Assembly (NCBI GenBank): GCA_022448005.1
Contig: JAKUTK010000015.1
Coordinates: 36,205 to 100,204, forward strand
Reading direction: 5' to 3'
DNA from: Pseudomonas sp.
GTDB taxonomy: Bacteria; Pseudomonadota; Gammaproteobacteria; Pseudomonadales; Pseudomonadaceae
DNA: 64,000 nucleotides
The notes under the pieces were generated by a model. That model saw only the letters and a list, made by a program, of their open reading frames with translations. It had not been told where the DNA came from and did not search any database. Below are positions 35,154 through 44,160 of the stretch, in pieces (position 1 is the first letter of the stretch; every line of letters begins with the position of its first letter). The translations under genes were made by a program, and so were the position numbers.

Positions 35154-36395
35154 TCAGGGCTTGGTCGAGCCATCAATCCCCAGCCAGCGCAGCATACCCA
35201 CCGCAGCTGCTCGACCACTGGCAAAACAGGCGGTCAGCAGATAGCCACCGGTGGGCGCTTCCCAGTCGAGCATCTCGCCGGCGCAGAACACGCCGGGCGC
35301 CTGGCGCAGCATCAGGCCCTCGTCCAGTGCTTCGAACGGCACGCCGCCGGCACTGCTGATGGCTTCGTCCAACGGACGCGTGCGCAGCAACCTGATCGGC
35401 AGCGCTTTGATTGCAGCTGCTAACTGCTGCGGATCATCGAAGGCCTCGGCAGCTGCGAGTTCTCGCAACAGCCCCGCCTTGGCGCCCTCAAGGCCGAGCT
35501 GGCGCTTGAGGTGCTTGGCCATCGATTGCGCACCGCGCGGCTTGGCCAGCGAGCGAAGGACACGCTCCGGTGCATGGTCGGGCAGCAGGTCCAGCGTGAC
35601 GGTAGCGCTGCCGTTGTGCTCGACTGCCCGGCGGATCTCGGCGGACAGCGCATAGACCAAGCTGCCTTCGATGCCGGTGTCCGTAATAACGAACTCACCC
35701 TTGCGCGGGGCGCCACCGTTAAGTGCGAGGCTTACCGTTTTAAGCGGCGCGCCGGCGAATCTATCCCGCAGGTGTTGGCTCCAGGCTTCCACTTCGAAGC
35801 CACAGTTTGCGGGGCGCAGTGAAGCAATCGAGATACCGCGCTGTTCCAGCAGTGCAACCCAGGCGCCGTCGGAACCCAGGCGAGCCCAGCTGCCGCCACC
35901 CAAAGCAAGCAGCACGGCGTCCGCGCGGACGCTGATGTCGCCATCCGGGCCGTGCAGCTTGAGCTTGCCGTCAGCGTGCCAGCCCAGCCAGCGGTGACGC
36001 GTATGAATCTGTACGCCGGCGTCACGCAGGCGGCGCAGCCAGGCACGCAGCAGCGGTGCAGCCTTCATGTCCGTGGGAAACACGCGCCCTGAGGTGCCGA
36101 CGAAGGTGTCGATGCCAAGCCCGTGAATCCACTCGCGCAGCTGCTCGGGTGTGAACGCTTCCAGTTGAGAACGAAGCGCTGCGGCGCGTTCGCGATAGCG
36201 CGCGACGAAAGGCTCGAAAGGCTCGGAATGGGTGATGTTCATTCCGCCGACGCCGGCCAGCAGAAACTTGCGGCCGACCGAGGGCATGGCGTCATACAGG
36301 TCGACGGCAATGCCTGCCTGGCTCAGCACTTCGGCCGCCATCAACCCGGCAGGGCCGCCGCCGAAAATGGCGACGCGAGATTCTAGGGTGCGCAT
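35154..36395 (-). CDS. FAD-dependent oxidoreductase (HI0933/TIGR03862-like flavoprotein)
   Basis: A 413-residue flavoprotein with the dinucleotide-binding motif VAIFGGGPAGLMAAE near residues 8-22, a FLLAGVGGMNITHSEP segment, and the C-terminal FAD contact APGVFCAGEMLDWEAPTGGY (shown to core). It belongs to the HI0933-like family of unknown reaction, often annotated TIGR03862. The ATG at 36395 was preferred over 36428 because homologues begin near it; no good Shine-Dalgarno exists at either. It converges on azlD 15 bp away. Confidence 0.82.
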   Translation of the reverse strand: MRTLESRVAIFGGGPAGLMAAEVLSQAGIAVDLYDAMPSVGRKFLLAGVGGMNITHSEPFEPFVARYRERAAALRSQLEAFTPEQLREWIHGLGIDTFVGTSGRVFPTDMKAAPLLRAWLRRLRDAGVQIHTRHRWLGWHADGKLKLHGPDGDISVRADAVLLALGGGSWARLGSDGAWVALLEQRGISIASLRPANCGFEVEAWSQHLRDRFAGAPLKTVSLALNGGAPRKGEFVITDTGIEGSLVYALSAEIRRAVEHNGSATVTLDLLPDHAPERVLRSLAKPRGAQSMAKHLKRQLGLEGAKAGLLRELAAAEAFDDPQQLAAAIKALPIRLLRTRPLDEAISSAGGVPFEALDEGLMLRQAPGVFCAGEMLDWEAPTGGYLLTACFASGRAAAVGMLRWLGIDGSTKP

Positions 36396-36498
36396 TGAAT
36401 AACGTGGCCGTGGTTCGGAGGCGGCCATTCTAGCGGTTCGCGATGGGAAGTCTGCAGCGAGGGTGGAGAGAGCGGGGCGGGTTACGGAGTAGAAGAGG

Positions 36499-36521
36499 CC
36501 CCGGCGCTGGGAGCGCCGGGG
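36499..36521 (-). terminator. Terminator of the Gln-rich membrane protein gene
   Basis: CCCCGGCGCT/AGCGCCGGGG, a 10-bp stem with a GGG loop, lies 10 bases past the stop of the minus-strand gene ending at 36531. A CT-rich stretch with a few Ts follows. Confidence 0.7.
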
Positions 36522-36530
36522 TGCAGAGGG

Positions 36531-37529
36531 TTAAACCGCGTCGGACTGTTTTGGCTGACGGCGGAAGCCGAACATGCCGGCGAAACCAGCCACAACGGCG
36601 TTGATCAACAGGGTGATCAACAGCGCCCAGCTCGCTTGGGAAACACGCTTGGCAGCCTGCTCGGCAGCTTCACGGGCTTTCATCTCGGCCTGAGCGCGCA
36701 GTTCCTGGAACTTGATGTAGGCCTGCTGATACTGCTGCTCGATCTGGCTGACCATTTGCTCGGCTTGCTGCTCGCTCATGTTGCCGCGCTCCTGCATCAG
36801 ATTGACCAGCGCTTCGCGGTCGGCGGCGTTCAGCGTCTCCTCAGCCTTCTGCTGGATCTGCTCGATCAGCTGGGTCAGTTGCTCATCGGCCTGCTGCGGT
36901 TGCTGTTGAGCCTGTTCAACGCGGGTTTGCGCCTGCTGCTGAACGGCTTCGGCGTCCTGTTCGAGGTTCTGTGGCGCCAACTGCGGCTCGCCGGTCTGAC
37001 GCAACGCCTGCTTGATTTCGGCCTGGATGTCGCTGAGGTCAAGGTTGATATCCGCCTCTTTGACCTGCTGCTTGATCTCACCGCCAATCGCTGGCGCTAC
37101 CGAGGCAATGCCGGAGCCGACTGCCTGCAGGCCCGAACCGACCATGCTGGCCGTGCCCGATACGGCGGAACCGACCAGGCTGGCGATCAGATAGACCGTG
37201 ACCAGCGTCGTCACTGCCCAGACCAGCAAACCGTGCAGCATGCCGTGACGAGGCGCCATGCGACCCGCGACATAACCCCCTATGGCCAGCGACACGATGC
37301 CGGCGAGCACCATCCAGATAACGGCACCTTTTCCAAGGCCTGCAACAGGGTTGGCTTCGGTGGCCGGGTCGATGGTGGCTGTGCCAATGGCTGTACCCAG
37401 GAGGTGCAGCAGCAACGAAATGGCCAGAGCCAATGCGATGCCGGCGAACACGGCACTCCAGGATGCGTGGGGCCGGTAGCGAGTGCGAACGTTGCGATAG
37501 GCCGTGGTGTCGCGGTCAGTTTCGAGCAT
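36531..37529 (-). CDS. Membrane protein with Gln-rich coiled coil
   Basis: 332 residues: a hydrophilic N terminus, three or four hydrophobic helices between about 24 and 130 (FAGIALALAISLLLHLLG; VIWMVLAGIVSLAIGG; LLVWAVTTLVTVYLIASLVG), then about 160 residues of Gln/Glu/Ala-rich coiled coil (QQQAQTRVEQAQQQPQQ, shown to core), and a final helix near 305-325. It resembles hypothetical Pseudomonas proteins whose role is unknown. The topology suggests both ends in the membrane with a coiled-coil stalk. It is a single gene with its own terminator. Confidence 0.75.
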   Translation of the reverse strand: MLETDRDTTAYRNVRTRYRPHASWSAVFAGIALALAISLLLHLLGTAIGTATIDPATEANPVAGLGKGAVIWMVLAGIVSLAIGGYVAGRMAPRHGMLHGLLVWAVTTLVTVYLIASLVGSAVSGTASMVGSGLQAVGSGIASVAPAIGGEIKQQVKEADINLDLSDIQAEIKQALRQTGEPQLAPQNLEQDAEAVQQQAQTRVEQAQQQPQQADEQLTQLIEQIQQKAEETLNAADREALVNLMQERGNMSEQQAEQMVSQIEQQYQQAYIKFQELRAQAEMKAREAAEQAAKRVSQASWALLITLLINAVVAGFAGMFGFRRQPKQSDAV

Positions 37530-37667
37530 TGGAGCGTCCTCATTGTTATGTTTGCCAGTGCTTGAACAGCGGTCCAGACGTGCCGGGGCAGTTCATTCAC
37601 ACATAGAAGTGAGGGTTTCGCTGTCGATCGAAGTTCCGCACTGCGGCCTTCGGTGTGACCAGTGGTG

Positions 37668-38588
37668 TCAGCCTAAGCCGTGGCGCTGCCAGGCGTCGGC
37701 GGCGCTGATGTGCAGCTGTGCATGGCGCCGGGCAAGCAGCGCGCGGTCCTTGTCGTAGCCGCCGCCAATCACGCCGACCACCGGAATGTCTCGCCCCAGA
37801 CAGTGTTCGATCACGCCGCTGTCGCGCCTGGCGAGGCCTTCGTCGCTGAGTGCGAGCAGGCCCAGCGCGTCGTCGCGGTGCACATCGACGCCGGCGTCAT
37901 AGATGACCAGATCCGGCTGATACAGCGGCAGCAGGTAGCTGAGTGTATCGTCGACGACTTTCAGGTAGTCCGCATCGCCAAGGCCTGGCGCCAAGCCGAT
38001 GTCCCAGTCGCTGCGGGCCTTGCGCGTCGGGAAATTCTTTTCGCAATGCAGTGACACGGTGACCGCGTCCGGCACCTGCTCGAGAATTCGTGCGGTGCCA
38101 TCGCCCTGATGCACATCACAGTCGAAGATCAGTATGCGGCCGACGCGACCGCTCTCCAGCAGCGAAAGGGCGATAATGGCCAGGTCGTTGAATATGCAGA
38201 ACCCAGAGGCATGGTCGTAATGGGCATGGTGGGTGCCGCCCGCCAGGTGACAGGCCAGCCCGTGCTGCAAGGCAAGGTCGGCGGCCAGCAGCGAGCCGCC
38301 GACCGCGCGTACGGTGCGCTGCGCCAGTTGCGGGCTCCAGGGCAGGCCCAGGCGGCGCAGCTCCTCGCGGCTCATGTCGCCGCTGCAGTAGCGCTCGACA
38401 TAACCATGGTCATGTGCGAGCGCCAGCCTATCGGGCGGGCAGACTTCGGGACGTAACAGCGCGGCATCCGTGGTCAGACCGCATTCGACGAGATGGTCGC
38501 GCAGCAGCCGGAACTTCTCCATGGGAAAGCGGTGCCCCGGCGGCAAGGCTGGGCTGTAATCGTCGTGAAAAACCAGCGGCAGAGACAT
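37668..38588 (-). CDS. Histone deacetylase-family amidohydrolase
   Basis: A 306-residue enzyme of the class II deacetylase/acetylpolyamine amidohydrolase superfamily: GHRFPMEKFRLLRDHL near 18-33, GGTHHAHYDHASGFCIFND with the catalytic His pair, the metal ligands in FDCDVHQGDGTA, and IYDAGVDVH, plus GGGYDKD. It removes acyl groups from polyamines or proteins using Zn2+. Its own promoter region lies between it and the divergent acetyltransferase gene. Confidence 0.9.
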   Translation of the reverse strand: MSLPLVFHDDYSPALPPGHRFPMEKFRLLRDHLVECGLTTDAALLRPEVCPPDRLALAHDHGYVERYCSGDMSREELRRLGLPWSPQLAQRTVRAVGGSLLAADLALQHGLACHLAGGTHHAHYDHASGFCIFNDLAIIALSLLESGRVGRILIFDCDVHQGDGTARILEQVPDAVTVSLHCEKNFPTRKARSDWDIGLAPGLGDADYLKVVDDTLSYLLPLYQPDLVIYDAGVDVHRDDALGLLALSDEGLARRDSGVIEHCLGRDIPVVGVIGGGYDKDRALLARRHAQLHISAADAWQRHGLG

Positions 38589-38667
38589 CGAATCGGGCCC
38601 ATTGAGGTCAACAGCGAGTATGCAGAGCCGCCACCGAAATCTTCAAGGAAACAGCACGGACGAACCG

Positions 38668-39231
38668 ATGGAACGTATTGAACTGGAAACACCGCGTTTG
38701 CGCCTGCGCGCCTGGCATGATGCCGATCTCGATTATCTGCATGAGTTGTGCAGCGATCCGCTGGTGATGCGCTATTTCCCCAAGCTGCTCTCGCGTGATG
38801 AATGCGCTGCGGTGATGGCGCGCAGCCGGATGCACTTCGCGCGATTCGGCTTCGGTTTCTGGGCGCTGGAGCTCAAGAGTGACGGCCGTTTCATCGGTAT
38901 AGCCGGGCTGTCCTGGAGCCGTTTGCCGCTGCCGTTCTGCCCGGTTGTGGAAATCGGCTGGCGGCTCGCCCATGAGCATTGGGGGCAAGGCTTCGCCCGC
39001 GAAGCGGCGGAGGCGTCGCTGGCATGCGGTTTCGATCAGTTGCAGCTGCCGGAGGTGGTGGCTTACACGGCAGCAATCAATGAGCCTTCACTGGCGTTGA
39101 TGCAGGCGCTTGGCATGCGGCACGAACCTGAGGATGACTTCGACCATCCGATGATTTCCGAGGGTGATCCGTTGCGCCCTCACGTGCTGTATCGAATGAC
39201 GCAGGATCGCTGGGCTGAACGGCGTCGGTAA
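38668..39231 (+). CDS. GNAT N-acetyltransferase (RimJ-like)
   Basis: A 187-residue GNAT protein of the RimJ/RimL group: ETPRLRLRAWHDADL at the start, the acetyl-CoA region EIGWRLAHEHWGQGFAREAA near 95-115 and VVAYTAAINEPSLALMQALGM near the end, shown to cores. These often acetylate ribosomal proteins or small amines. The ATG at 38668 was chosen from the family N terminus; 38602 in the same frame has no support. Confidence 0.85.
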   Translation: MERIELETPRLRLRAWHDADLDYLHELCSDPLVMRYFPKLLSRDECAAVMARSRMHFARFGFGFWALELKSDGRFIGIAGLSWSRLPLPFCPVVEIGWRLAHEHWGQGFAREAAEASLACGFDQLQLPEVVAYTAAINEPSLALMQALGMRHEPEDDFDHPMISEGDPLRPHVLYRMTQDRWAERRR

Positions 39232-39313
39232 GCGCAAGCAGTGGAGCCGCTTCGGCGGAATCCGTAACATTGCGCGCCTGCCTCGTGCCTCGCATACATA
39301 AAGGAACTACACC

Positions 39314-40183
39314 ATGAGCGACACTCTAGACACGCTGGTCAACCTGCTGTCGCTGGAGCGTATCGAAGAAAACCTCTTCCGCGGCGACAGCCAGGACCTG
39401 GGCTTTCCGCAGCTGTTCGGCGGCCAGGTGGTCGGTCAGGCGCTGTCCGCCGCCAGCCAGACGGTGGCGCCGGAGCGTCACGTGCATTCGATGCACGGTT
39501 ACTTCCTGCGCCCTGGGGATTCGCATCATCCGGTGGTCTACGACGTCGACCGGGTGCGTGACGGTGGCAGTTTCACCACGCGCCGCGTGAGCGCGATCCA
39601 GAAAGGGCAGACCATCTTTACCTGCAGCGCCTCGTTTCAGGCCGACGAGACCGGGTTCGAGCATCAGTTGCCGATGCCTGACGTGGTCGGCCCCGAAGAC
39701 CTGCTCAGCGAATGGGAGCTGCTACACAAACTGACACCACTGGTCCCGGCGCGCGTGGCGGAAAAGCTGCGCCGTCCAAAACCCATCGAGATCCGTCCGG
39801 TCACGCTGCAGGATCCCATCAATCCGCAGCCGATCGAGCCTGTTCGGCACATCTGGTTCCGCGCCGATGGCTCGCTGCCGGACAACCCGGCCCTGCACAA
39901 GTACCTGGTCGCCTACGCCTCGGACTTCAGCTTTATCGGCACCGCCCTGCAGCCACACGGCGTCAGCTCCTGGAGCAAGTTCATCCAGCTGGCGAGCCTG
40001 GACCATGCCATCTGGTTCCACCGCGAAGTGCGCGCCGATGAATGGCTGCTGTACTCCATGGACAGCCCATGGGCCGGCAACGCGCGTGGTTTCGCCCGCG
40101 GCAGTATCTTCAACCGCGCGGGTGAGCTGGTCGCTTCGGTGGCGCAGGAAGGCCTGATCCGCGTGCGTGAGGACTGGAAGTGA
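39314..40183 (+). CDS. tesB: Acyl-CoA thioesterase II
   Basis: A 289-residue double hot-dog protein with QLFGGQVVGQALSAA in the first fold and catalytic Asp/Thr/Gln positions in YASDFSFIGTAL, the Thr-Ala-Leu step, and VASVAQEGLIR in the second fold. TesB hydrolyses medium- and long-chain acyl-CoA. AAGGA lies 6-9 bases before the ATG. It overlaps the next gene by 4 bases. Confidence 0.95.
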   Translation: MSDTLDTLVNLLSLERIEENLFRGDSQDLGFPQLFGGQVVGQALSAASQTVAPERHVHSMHGYFLRPGDSHHPVVYDVDRVRDGGSFTTRRVSAIQKGQTIFTCSASFQADETGFEHQLPMPDVVGPEDLLSEWELLHKLTPLVPARVAEKLRRPKPIEIRPVTLQDPINPQPIEPVRHIWFRADGSLPDNPALHKYLVAYASDFSFIGTALQPHGVSSWSKFIQLASLDHAIWFHREVRADEWLLYSMDSPWAGNARGFARGSIFNRAGELVASVAQEGLIRVREDWK

Positions 40184-40773
40184 GCCTGGCCGATGCGCGG
40201 CACTGGGTGTTCGACATGGACGGCACCCTGACCCTTGCCGTGCATGATTTCCCGGCGATCAAGCGGGCGCTCGACATTCCCCAGGACGACGACATCCTGC
40301 ATCACCTGGCTGCGCTGCCGGCTGACGAAGCCGCCAGCAAGCGCGCCTGGCTGCTCGATCACGAGCGGGAGCTGGCTCATGCCGCGACACCCGCGCCAGG
40401 TGCCAGTGAGCTCCTGCACATGCTGCGTGACCGGGGTTGCCGGCTTGGCGTGCTGACGCGCAATGCGCATGAGTTGGCGCTGGTAACCCTGCAGGCGGTA
40501 GGCATGGGTGACTGCTTCGCCAGTGATGACATCCTCGGCCGTGACGAAGCACCACCGAAGCCCGATCCGGGCGGCTTGCTGCATCTGGCGGACAAATGGA
40601 GCATCGAACCCAGCGAGCTGGTGATGGTGGGTGATTTCCGTTTCGACCTGGAATGCGCCAAGGCGGCAGGCGCGCGCGGCGTGCTGGTCAACCTGCCAGA
40701 AAACCCCTGGCCTGAGCTGACCGATCTGCACGCCCGTGATTGCCTAACGTTGCGCCAGCTACTCAGTGGCTAG
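40180..40773 (+). CDS. HAD-IA family phosphatase
   Basis: 197 residues with HAD motif I FDMDGTLT (Asp10/Asp12), motif II LTRNAHEL, and motif III/IV MVGDFRFDLECAKAAGARGVL, shown to core. The helical cap makes it subfamily IA, like phosphoglycolate phosphatase; the substrate is not determined. The GTG start overlaps the tesB stop (GTGA), suggesting co-expression. Confidence 0.87.
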   Translation: MSLADARHWVFDMDGTLTLAVHDFPAIKRALDIPQDDDILHHLAALPADEAASKRAWLLDHERELAHAATPAPGASELLHMLRDRGCRLGVLTRNAHELALVTLQAVGMGDCFASDDILGRDEAPPKPDPGGLLHLADKWSIEPSELVMVGDFRFDLECAKAAGARGVLVNLPENPWPELTDLHARDCLTLRQLLSG

Positions 40774-40810
40774 CCGAACCATCGCCCAAAGATCGACATG
40801 CAGTCAGCGG

Positions 40811-40846
40811 TAGGGTGGATCATGCTCTACCGATCCGCCGCGCTGT
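40811..40846. repeat. GTAGGGTGGATCATGCTC palindrome
   Basis: GGTAGGGTGGATCATGCTCT followed by ACCGATCCGCC is a unit of the dispersed repeat. It nearly matches the unit at 56117-56142, which has GGGCGGATCATGCTG...GATCCGCC. Confidence 0.55.
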
Positions 40847-40953
40847 CAGGCTGGACCAGCACGCGGGTATGAGAAAAGGGACATCCCCGGAACGGATAGC
40901 CGACCTATCCGAGCCGGGAGGATGCTATTGCTGAAGACGCTTCCGTCGATGGC

Positions 40954-41823
40954 TCAGTAAAGCGCCTGATACAGCTTGCGGCGGTAGGTTGTGACCAGCG
41001 GATGGTCGCTTCCCAATAGGTCGAATACCTGCAGCAACGTCTTGTGCGGCAGGCCGTCCGCGTATCCGCGATTGCGCACGAACAACTTCAACAAACCGTC
41101 CAGCGCCGCTTCGTGCTGCTGGCGTGCCAGCTGCTGAATGGCCAGCTGGTAAGCCGCCTCGTCATCTTCGGCGTCCTGCGCCAGGCGGCTTTTCAGATCG
41201 GCCACTTCCGGCAGATCAGCGGCTTGGCGCAGAAAGGTCAGCTGCGCGCGGGCGCCGGCAAGTGCCTGCTGGTGCTCGTCGCCCTTGACCGCGTCGAGCA
41301 CCAGTTCGGCTTCGCCAAGCTCGCCACGCTCGGCCAGGCAGCGCGCATAGAGAATCAGTGCTGCCGCGTTTTCGTTGTCTTCGGCCAGCAATTGCTTGAG
41401 CAGGTTTTCCGCGTCGCTGATGCGCCCTTCGGCGAACAGCGCTTGGGCGGTTTCGAGCAGATCAGCTTCCGGCGCGGCTGGCGCCTGCACGTGTGGTTCA
41501 AGCATGGCGCGAATGGCCGATTCCGGCTGAGCACCGGCAAAACCGTCGACCGGCTGACCGTCCTTGAACAGCACCACGGTAGGCAGGCTGCGTACGCCGA
41601 AACGCGCCACCACGTCCTGCTCGATATCGCAGTTGACCTTGGCCAGTATCAGTTCGCCCTGATACTCCTCGGTAATCTTCGCCAGCAGCGGCATCAGCGC
41701 TTTGCACGGCGCACACCACTCGGCCCAGAAGTCCACCAGCACCGGCTTGTGAAAGGAGTTTTCCAGCACCAGCTGCTCGAAATTGGCGCTGGTGACGTCA
41801 AAGATGTAGGGAGTCTGGCTCAT
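40954..41823 (-). CDS. cnoX: Thioredoxin-TPR chaperedoxin CnoX (YbbN)
   Basis: A 289-residue protein. The thioredoxin domain (residues 1-110) has a WAEWCAPCKALMPLL site, so both active-site cysteines are present (CAPC), unlike E. coli CnoX. The C-terminal half has TPR-like helices (LLKQLLAEDNENAAALILYA; AQDAEDDEAAYQLAIQQLA). CnoX binds unfolded proteins under oxidative stress and passes them to GroEL or DnaK. Start at 41823 matches the family; an upstream Met at 41844 is in frame. Confidence 0.92.
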   Translation of the reverse strand: MSQTPYIFDVTSANFEQLVLENSFHKPVLVDFWAEWCAPCKALMPLLAKITEEYQGELILAKVNCDIEQDVVARFGVRSLPTVVLFKDGQPVDGFAGAQPESAIRAMLEPHVQAPAAPEADLLETAQALFAEGRISDAENLLKQLLAEDNENAAALILYARCLAERGELGEAELVLDAVKGDEHQQALAGARAQLTFLRQAADLPEVADLKSRLAQDAEDDEAAYQLAIQQLARQQHEAALDGLLKLFVRNRGYADGLPHKTLLQVFDLLGSDHPLVTTYRRKLYQALY

Positions 41824-41913
41824 TGAAATTCTCGGAATGGGCACATGCGAAGTAGGCGTGCATGTTAAGTGGGGGCGAGGCGATTCGGAAGCAAGGGCGG
41901 CGCTGATAGCCGA

Positions 41914-42444
41914 TCAGTGCCCGGGGGCTGCCAACGGCCAGCTCGCAAGTTCGCTGTAATGAACACCCGACGACGTGTTTTCAGAGCGATAGAGGCCGAA
42001 GCGGTGCAACGGCCAATGAAATGCTGGTGGCTGGATATCAGGCAAGGCGTGAACCTGGCGTGAAAGCGTGACGTGCGGCAGAAACGGCCGTGCGTCGAGC
42101 ATGACGCCGTGGGTGGACAATCCCGCGTGCAGCTGCTCTACCAGTTGATTCAACGGCGACGGGCTTTGGCTGGGCACCAGGCAGGCGAAATTCTTGCCGA
42201 TCATCTGCAGCTGGTCGAGCTGCAGCAAGAAAGCGTCAACACGCAGGCTGTTTGCAAGCTGCTTCAAGCCATCCACCGCTGTTGCTGGTTGGTTACCGAG
42301 AAAAGCCAGAGTCATATGCAGGTTGGTCTGGGCGACAGGGCGCCCGCCCAGCGCGTGACTGTCGCGCCAGTTGCAGATGGCACTCGCAAGGTCGGAAGGG
42401 CAGGACAGGGCGAAGAACAGGCGTAATGGTTTGTCGGTCTGCAT
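41914..42444 (-). CDS. thpR: RNA 2',3'-cyclic phosphodiesterase ThpR
   Basis: A 176-residue 2H phosphoesterase with the two catalytic HxT/L motifs HMTL (about residue 43) and HVTL (about 127), and an LFFALSCP start. It opens 2',3'-cyclic phosphate ends on RNA. GGAGG lies 4-8 bases before the ATG at 42444, which settles the start. It follows the methyltransferase gene on the same strand with 31 bp between. Confidence 0.9.
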   Translation of the reverse strand: MQTDKPLRLFFALSCPSDLASAICNWRDSHALGGRPVAQTNLHMTLAFLGNQPATAVDGLKQLANSLRVDAFLLQLDQLQMIGKNFACLVPSQSPSPLNQLVEQLHAGLSTHGVMLDARPFLPHVTLSRQVHALPDIQPPAFHWPLHRFGLYRSENTSSGVHYSELASWPLAAPGH

Positions 42445-42475
42445 GTGTCCTCCAGAGCAAAGCCTGCGCTGCGCT

Positions 42476-43153
42476 TCAGCACATTGCGACGGGCACAGCT
42501 TGGCGATGGGCGTGGTAGAGGCTGACCCGGCGAAACTCCGCCGGTTCGGCCAGATCCGGCCAGGTGCAGGCGTCGAGAATATCCAGGCGCTCATACAGGG
42601 GGTGCTGAAAGTCCCGCACGCGGGAATCGGCGACCAGTGCCACCTGGCCGCGGCTGAGAAACTCATCGAGCAGGGGCAGGTTGGCCCGGTCATAGAGCAC
42701 ATCGGCGACGATGATCAGGTCGTAACGGTCAGCCTCGGTAAAAAAATCGTCCGAATAGTTGAGCTGCACACCGTTGAGCTCCGCGTTGGCGCGACACGCG
42801 GCCAGGGCCAGCGGGTCCAGATCACAGGCCACAACCTCTGCGGCCCCGGCCTTTGCTGCGGCAATGGCCGCGACACCTGACCCCGCACCGAAGTCCAGGA
42901 CGCGCTTGCCTCGCACCCATTCCGGACGCTCGGCCAGCCAGCGCGCCAGGACCAGGCCGCTGGCCCAACAGAAGCACCAATAGGGCGGCTCTTCGAGAAT
43001 CCTTCGGGTTTCCTCGGGGCTGAAGGCTCGGTCCATGTTCAGCGCATCGATCAACCACAGTTGGATATCCGTGCCGGGCAATGACTCGATACTCAGCGAA
43101 GCATCGCCGAGCAGTTCTGCCAGTGCCTGTTGCAGCGCAGCGGGCGGCTTCAT
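42476..43153 (-). CDS. Class I SAM-dependent methyltransferase (ETFBKMT/NNT1-like)
   Basis: 225 residues. The SAM site is [19 protein letters not shown] near 84-102, with acidic [20 protein letters not shown] after strand 2 and the post-motif [18 protein letters not shown], shown to cores. It resembles lysine methyltransferases of the EEF2KMT/ETFBKMT type, which modify soluble proteins. Its stop is 31 bp from thpR. Its start overlaps the stop of the upstream lipoprotein gene (ATGA). Confidence 0.85.
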   Translation of the reverse strand: MKPPAALQQALAELLGDASLSIESLPGTDIQLWLIDALNMDRAFSPEETRRILEEPPYWCFCWASGLVLARWLAERPEWVRGKRVLDFGAGSGVAAIAAAKAGAAEVVACDLDPLALAACRANAELNGVQLNYSDDFFTEADRYDLIIVADVLYDRANLPLLDEFLSRGQVALVADSRVRDFQHPLYERLDILDACTWPDLAEPAEFRRVSLYHAHRQAVPVAMC

Positions 43154-43578
43154 GGGGCTGGCACCAGATGCAACGGGCCGAGGGACTGGTTGGCCGAACT
43201 GCTGACCTGCACGGCGGGCAGGCGCATGATCAGTTGCCCAGAACGGGTCACGCGTCCGCGCAATTCCACATCCCGGCCCTTGGGAAATTTCTCGGCATTG
43301 AACTTGAGAATGAACGGCAGCTCGGTTCCCCGGCCTTGCAGCCTCACATTGCTCAGCAGTCGGTCTGGCTGGTCACGGCGGTTGACCTCCAGCAGCGCCA
43401 GCTCGACTTCGCTGTCAGCGGGTACGCCGATCAGACTGCCGTGCAATTCGTGCATCAAGGTGCTGGCCTCGGGCGGCTCTTCGAAGGTGACGGCCGCGGT
43501 AGGGCGCTGGGAACGCTCATTCGCACAACCAACCAGAACCAGCAGCAGCGCAGGTAGAACAAAGTGGCGTAACAGCAC
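43150..43578 (-). CDS. YbaY-family lipoprotein
   Basis: About 142 residues with a lipoprotein signal ([17 protein letters not shown]) whose Cys is near residue 18, then a beta-rich domain of the YbaY type ([45 protein letters not shown], shown to cores). The GTG start at 43578 has GGAG 6 bases upstream; an ATG at 43590 lacks one. In E. coli YbaY is stress-related with unclear role. It overlaps the following methyltransferase gene by 4 bases. Confidence 0.78.
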   Translation of the reverse strand: MLLRHFVLPALLLVLVGCANERSQRPTAAVTFEEPPEASTLMHELHGSLIGVPADSEVELALLEVNRRDQPDRLLSNVRLQGRGTELPFILKFNAEKFPKGRDVELRGRVTRSGQLIMRLPAVQVSSSANQSLGPLHLVPAP

Positions 43579-43692
43579 GAACGGCTCCATAACATGACGT
43601 AGATGCGCGCCTGTATAGCAACAATCCGCTCGATTTGTCTTGCTGGCGGGATGCGCTACCATGGCTCTCCCAACGTCTGACAGCTCTAGCCC

Positions 43693-44160
43693 ATGCATTG
43701 TCCCTTCTGTGGTGCACATGACACCAAAGTCATCGACTCGCGCCTCGTGGCCGAAGGCGATCAGGTGCGCCGTCGCCGTGAGTGCCTCGCTTGCGGTGAG
43801 CGTTTCACCACCTTCGAGACCGCTGAGCTGGTCATGCCTCGGCTGATCAAACAGGACGGCAGCCGTCAGCCGTTCGACGAGGAAAAGCTCCGTGCGGGCA
43901 TGCAGCGCGCGCTGGAAAAACGCCCGGTCAGTGTCGAGCGCCTCGAAGAAGCCATCGCTCATATCAAGCATCGCCTGCGTGCCACCGGCGAACGCGAAAT
44001 CAAGTCGCGCGTGCTCGGCGAGCTGGTGATGGTCGAGCTGCAGAAACTCGATGAGGTCGCCTATATCCGCTTCGCGTCCGTCTACCGCCGCTTTCAGGAC
44101 CTCAACGAGTTCCGTGAGGAAATCGAGCGCCTGTCCCGCGAACCCGCCAAAACCGAATGA
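43693..44160 (+). CDS. nrdR: Transcriptional repressor NrdR
   Basis: 155 residues. A zinc ribbon uses Cys3, Cys6, Cys31 and Cys34 ([26 protein letters not shown]), followed by an ATP-cone ([20 protein letters not shown], shown to core). NrdR represses ribonucleotide reductase genes when dATP is high. The ATG lies inside the shared upstream region, and the gene overlaps ribD by 4 bases, as in other Pseudomonas, suggesting one transcript. Confidence 0.97.
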   Translation: MHCPFCGAHDTKVIDSRLVAEGDQVRRRRECLACGERFTTFETAELVMPRLIKQDGSRQPFDEEKLRAGMQRALEKRPVSVERLEEAIAHIKHRLRATGEREIKSRVLGELVMVELQKLDEVAYIRFASVYRRFQDLNEFREEIERLSREPAKTE

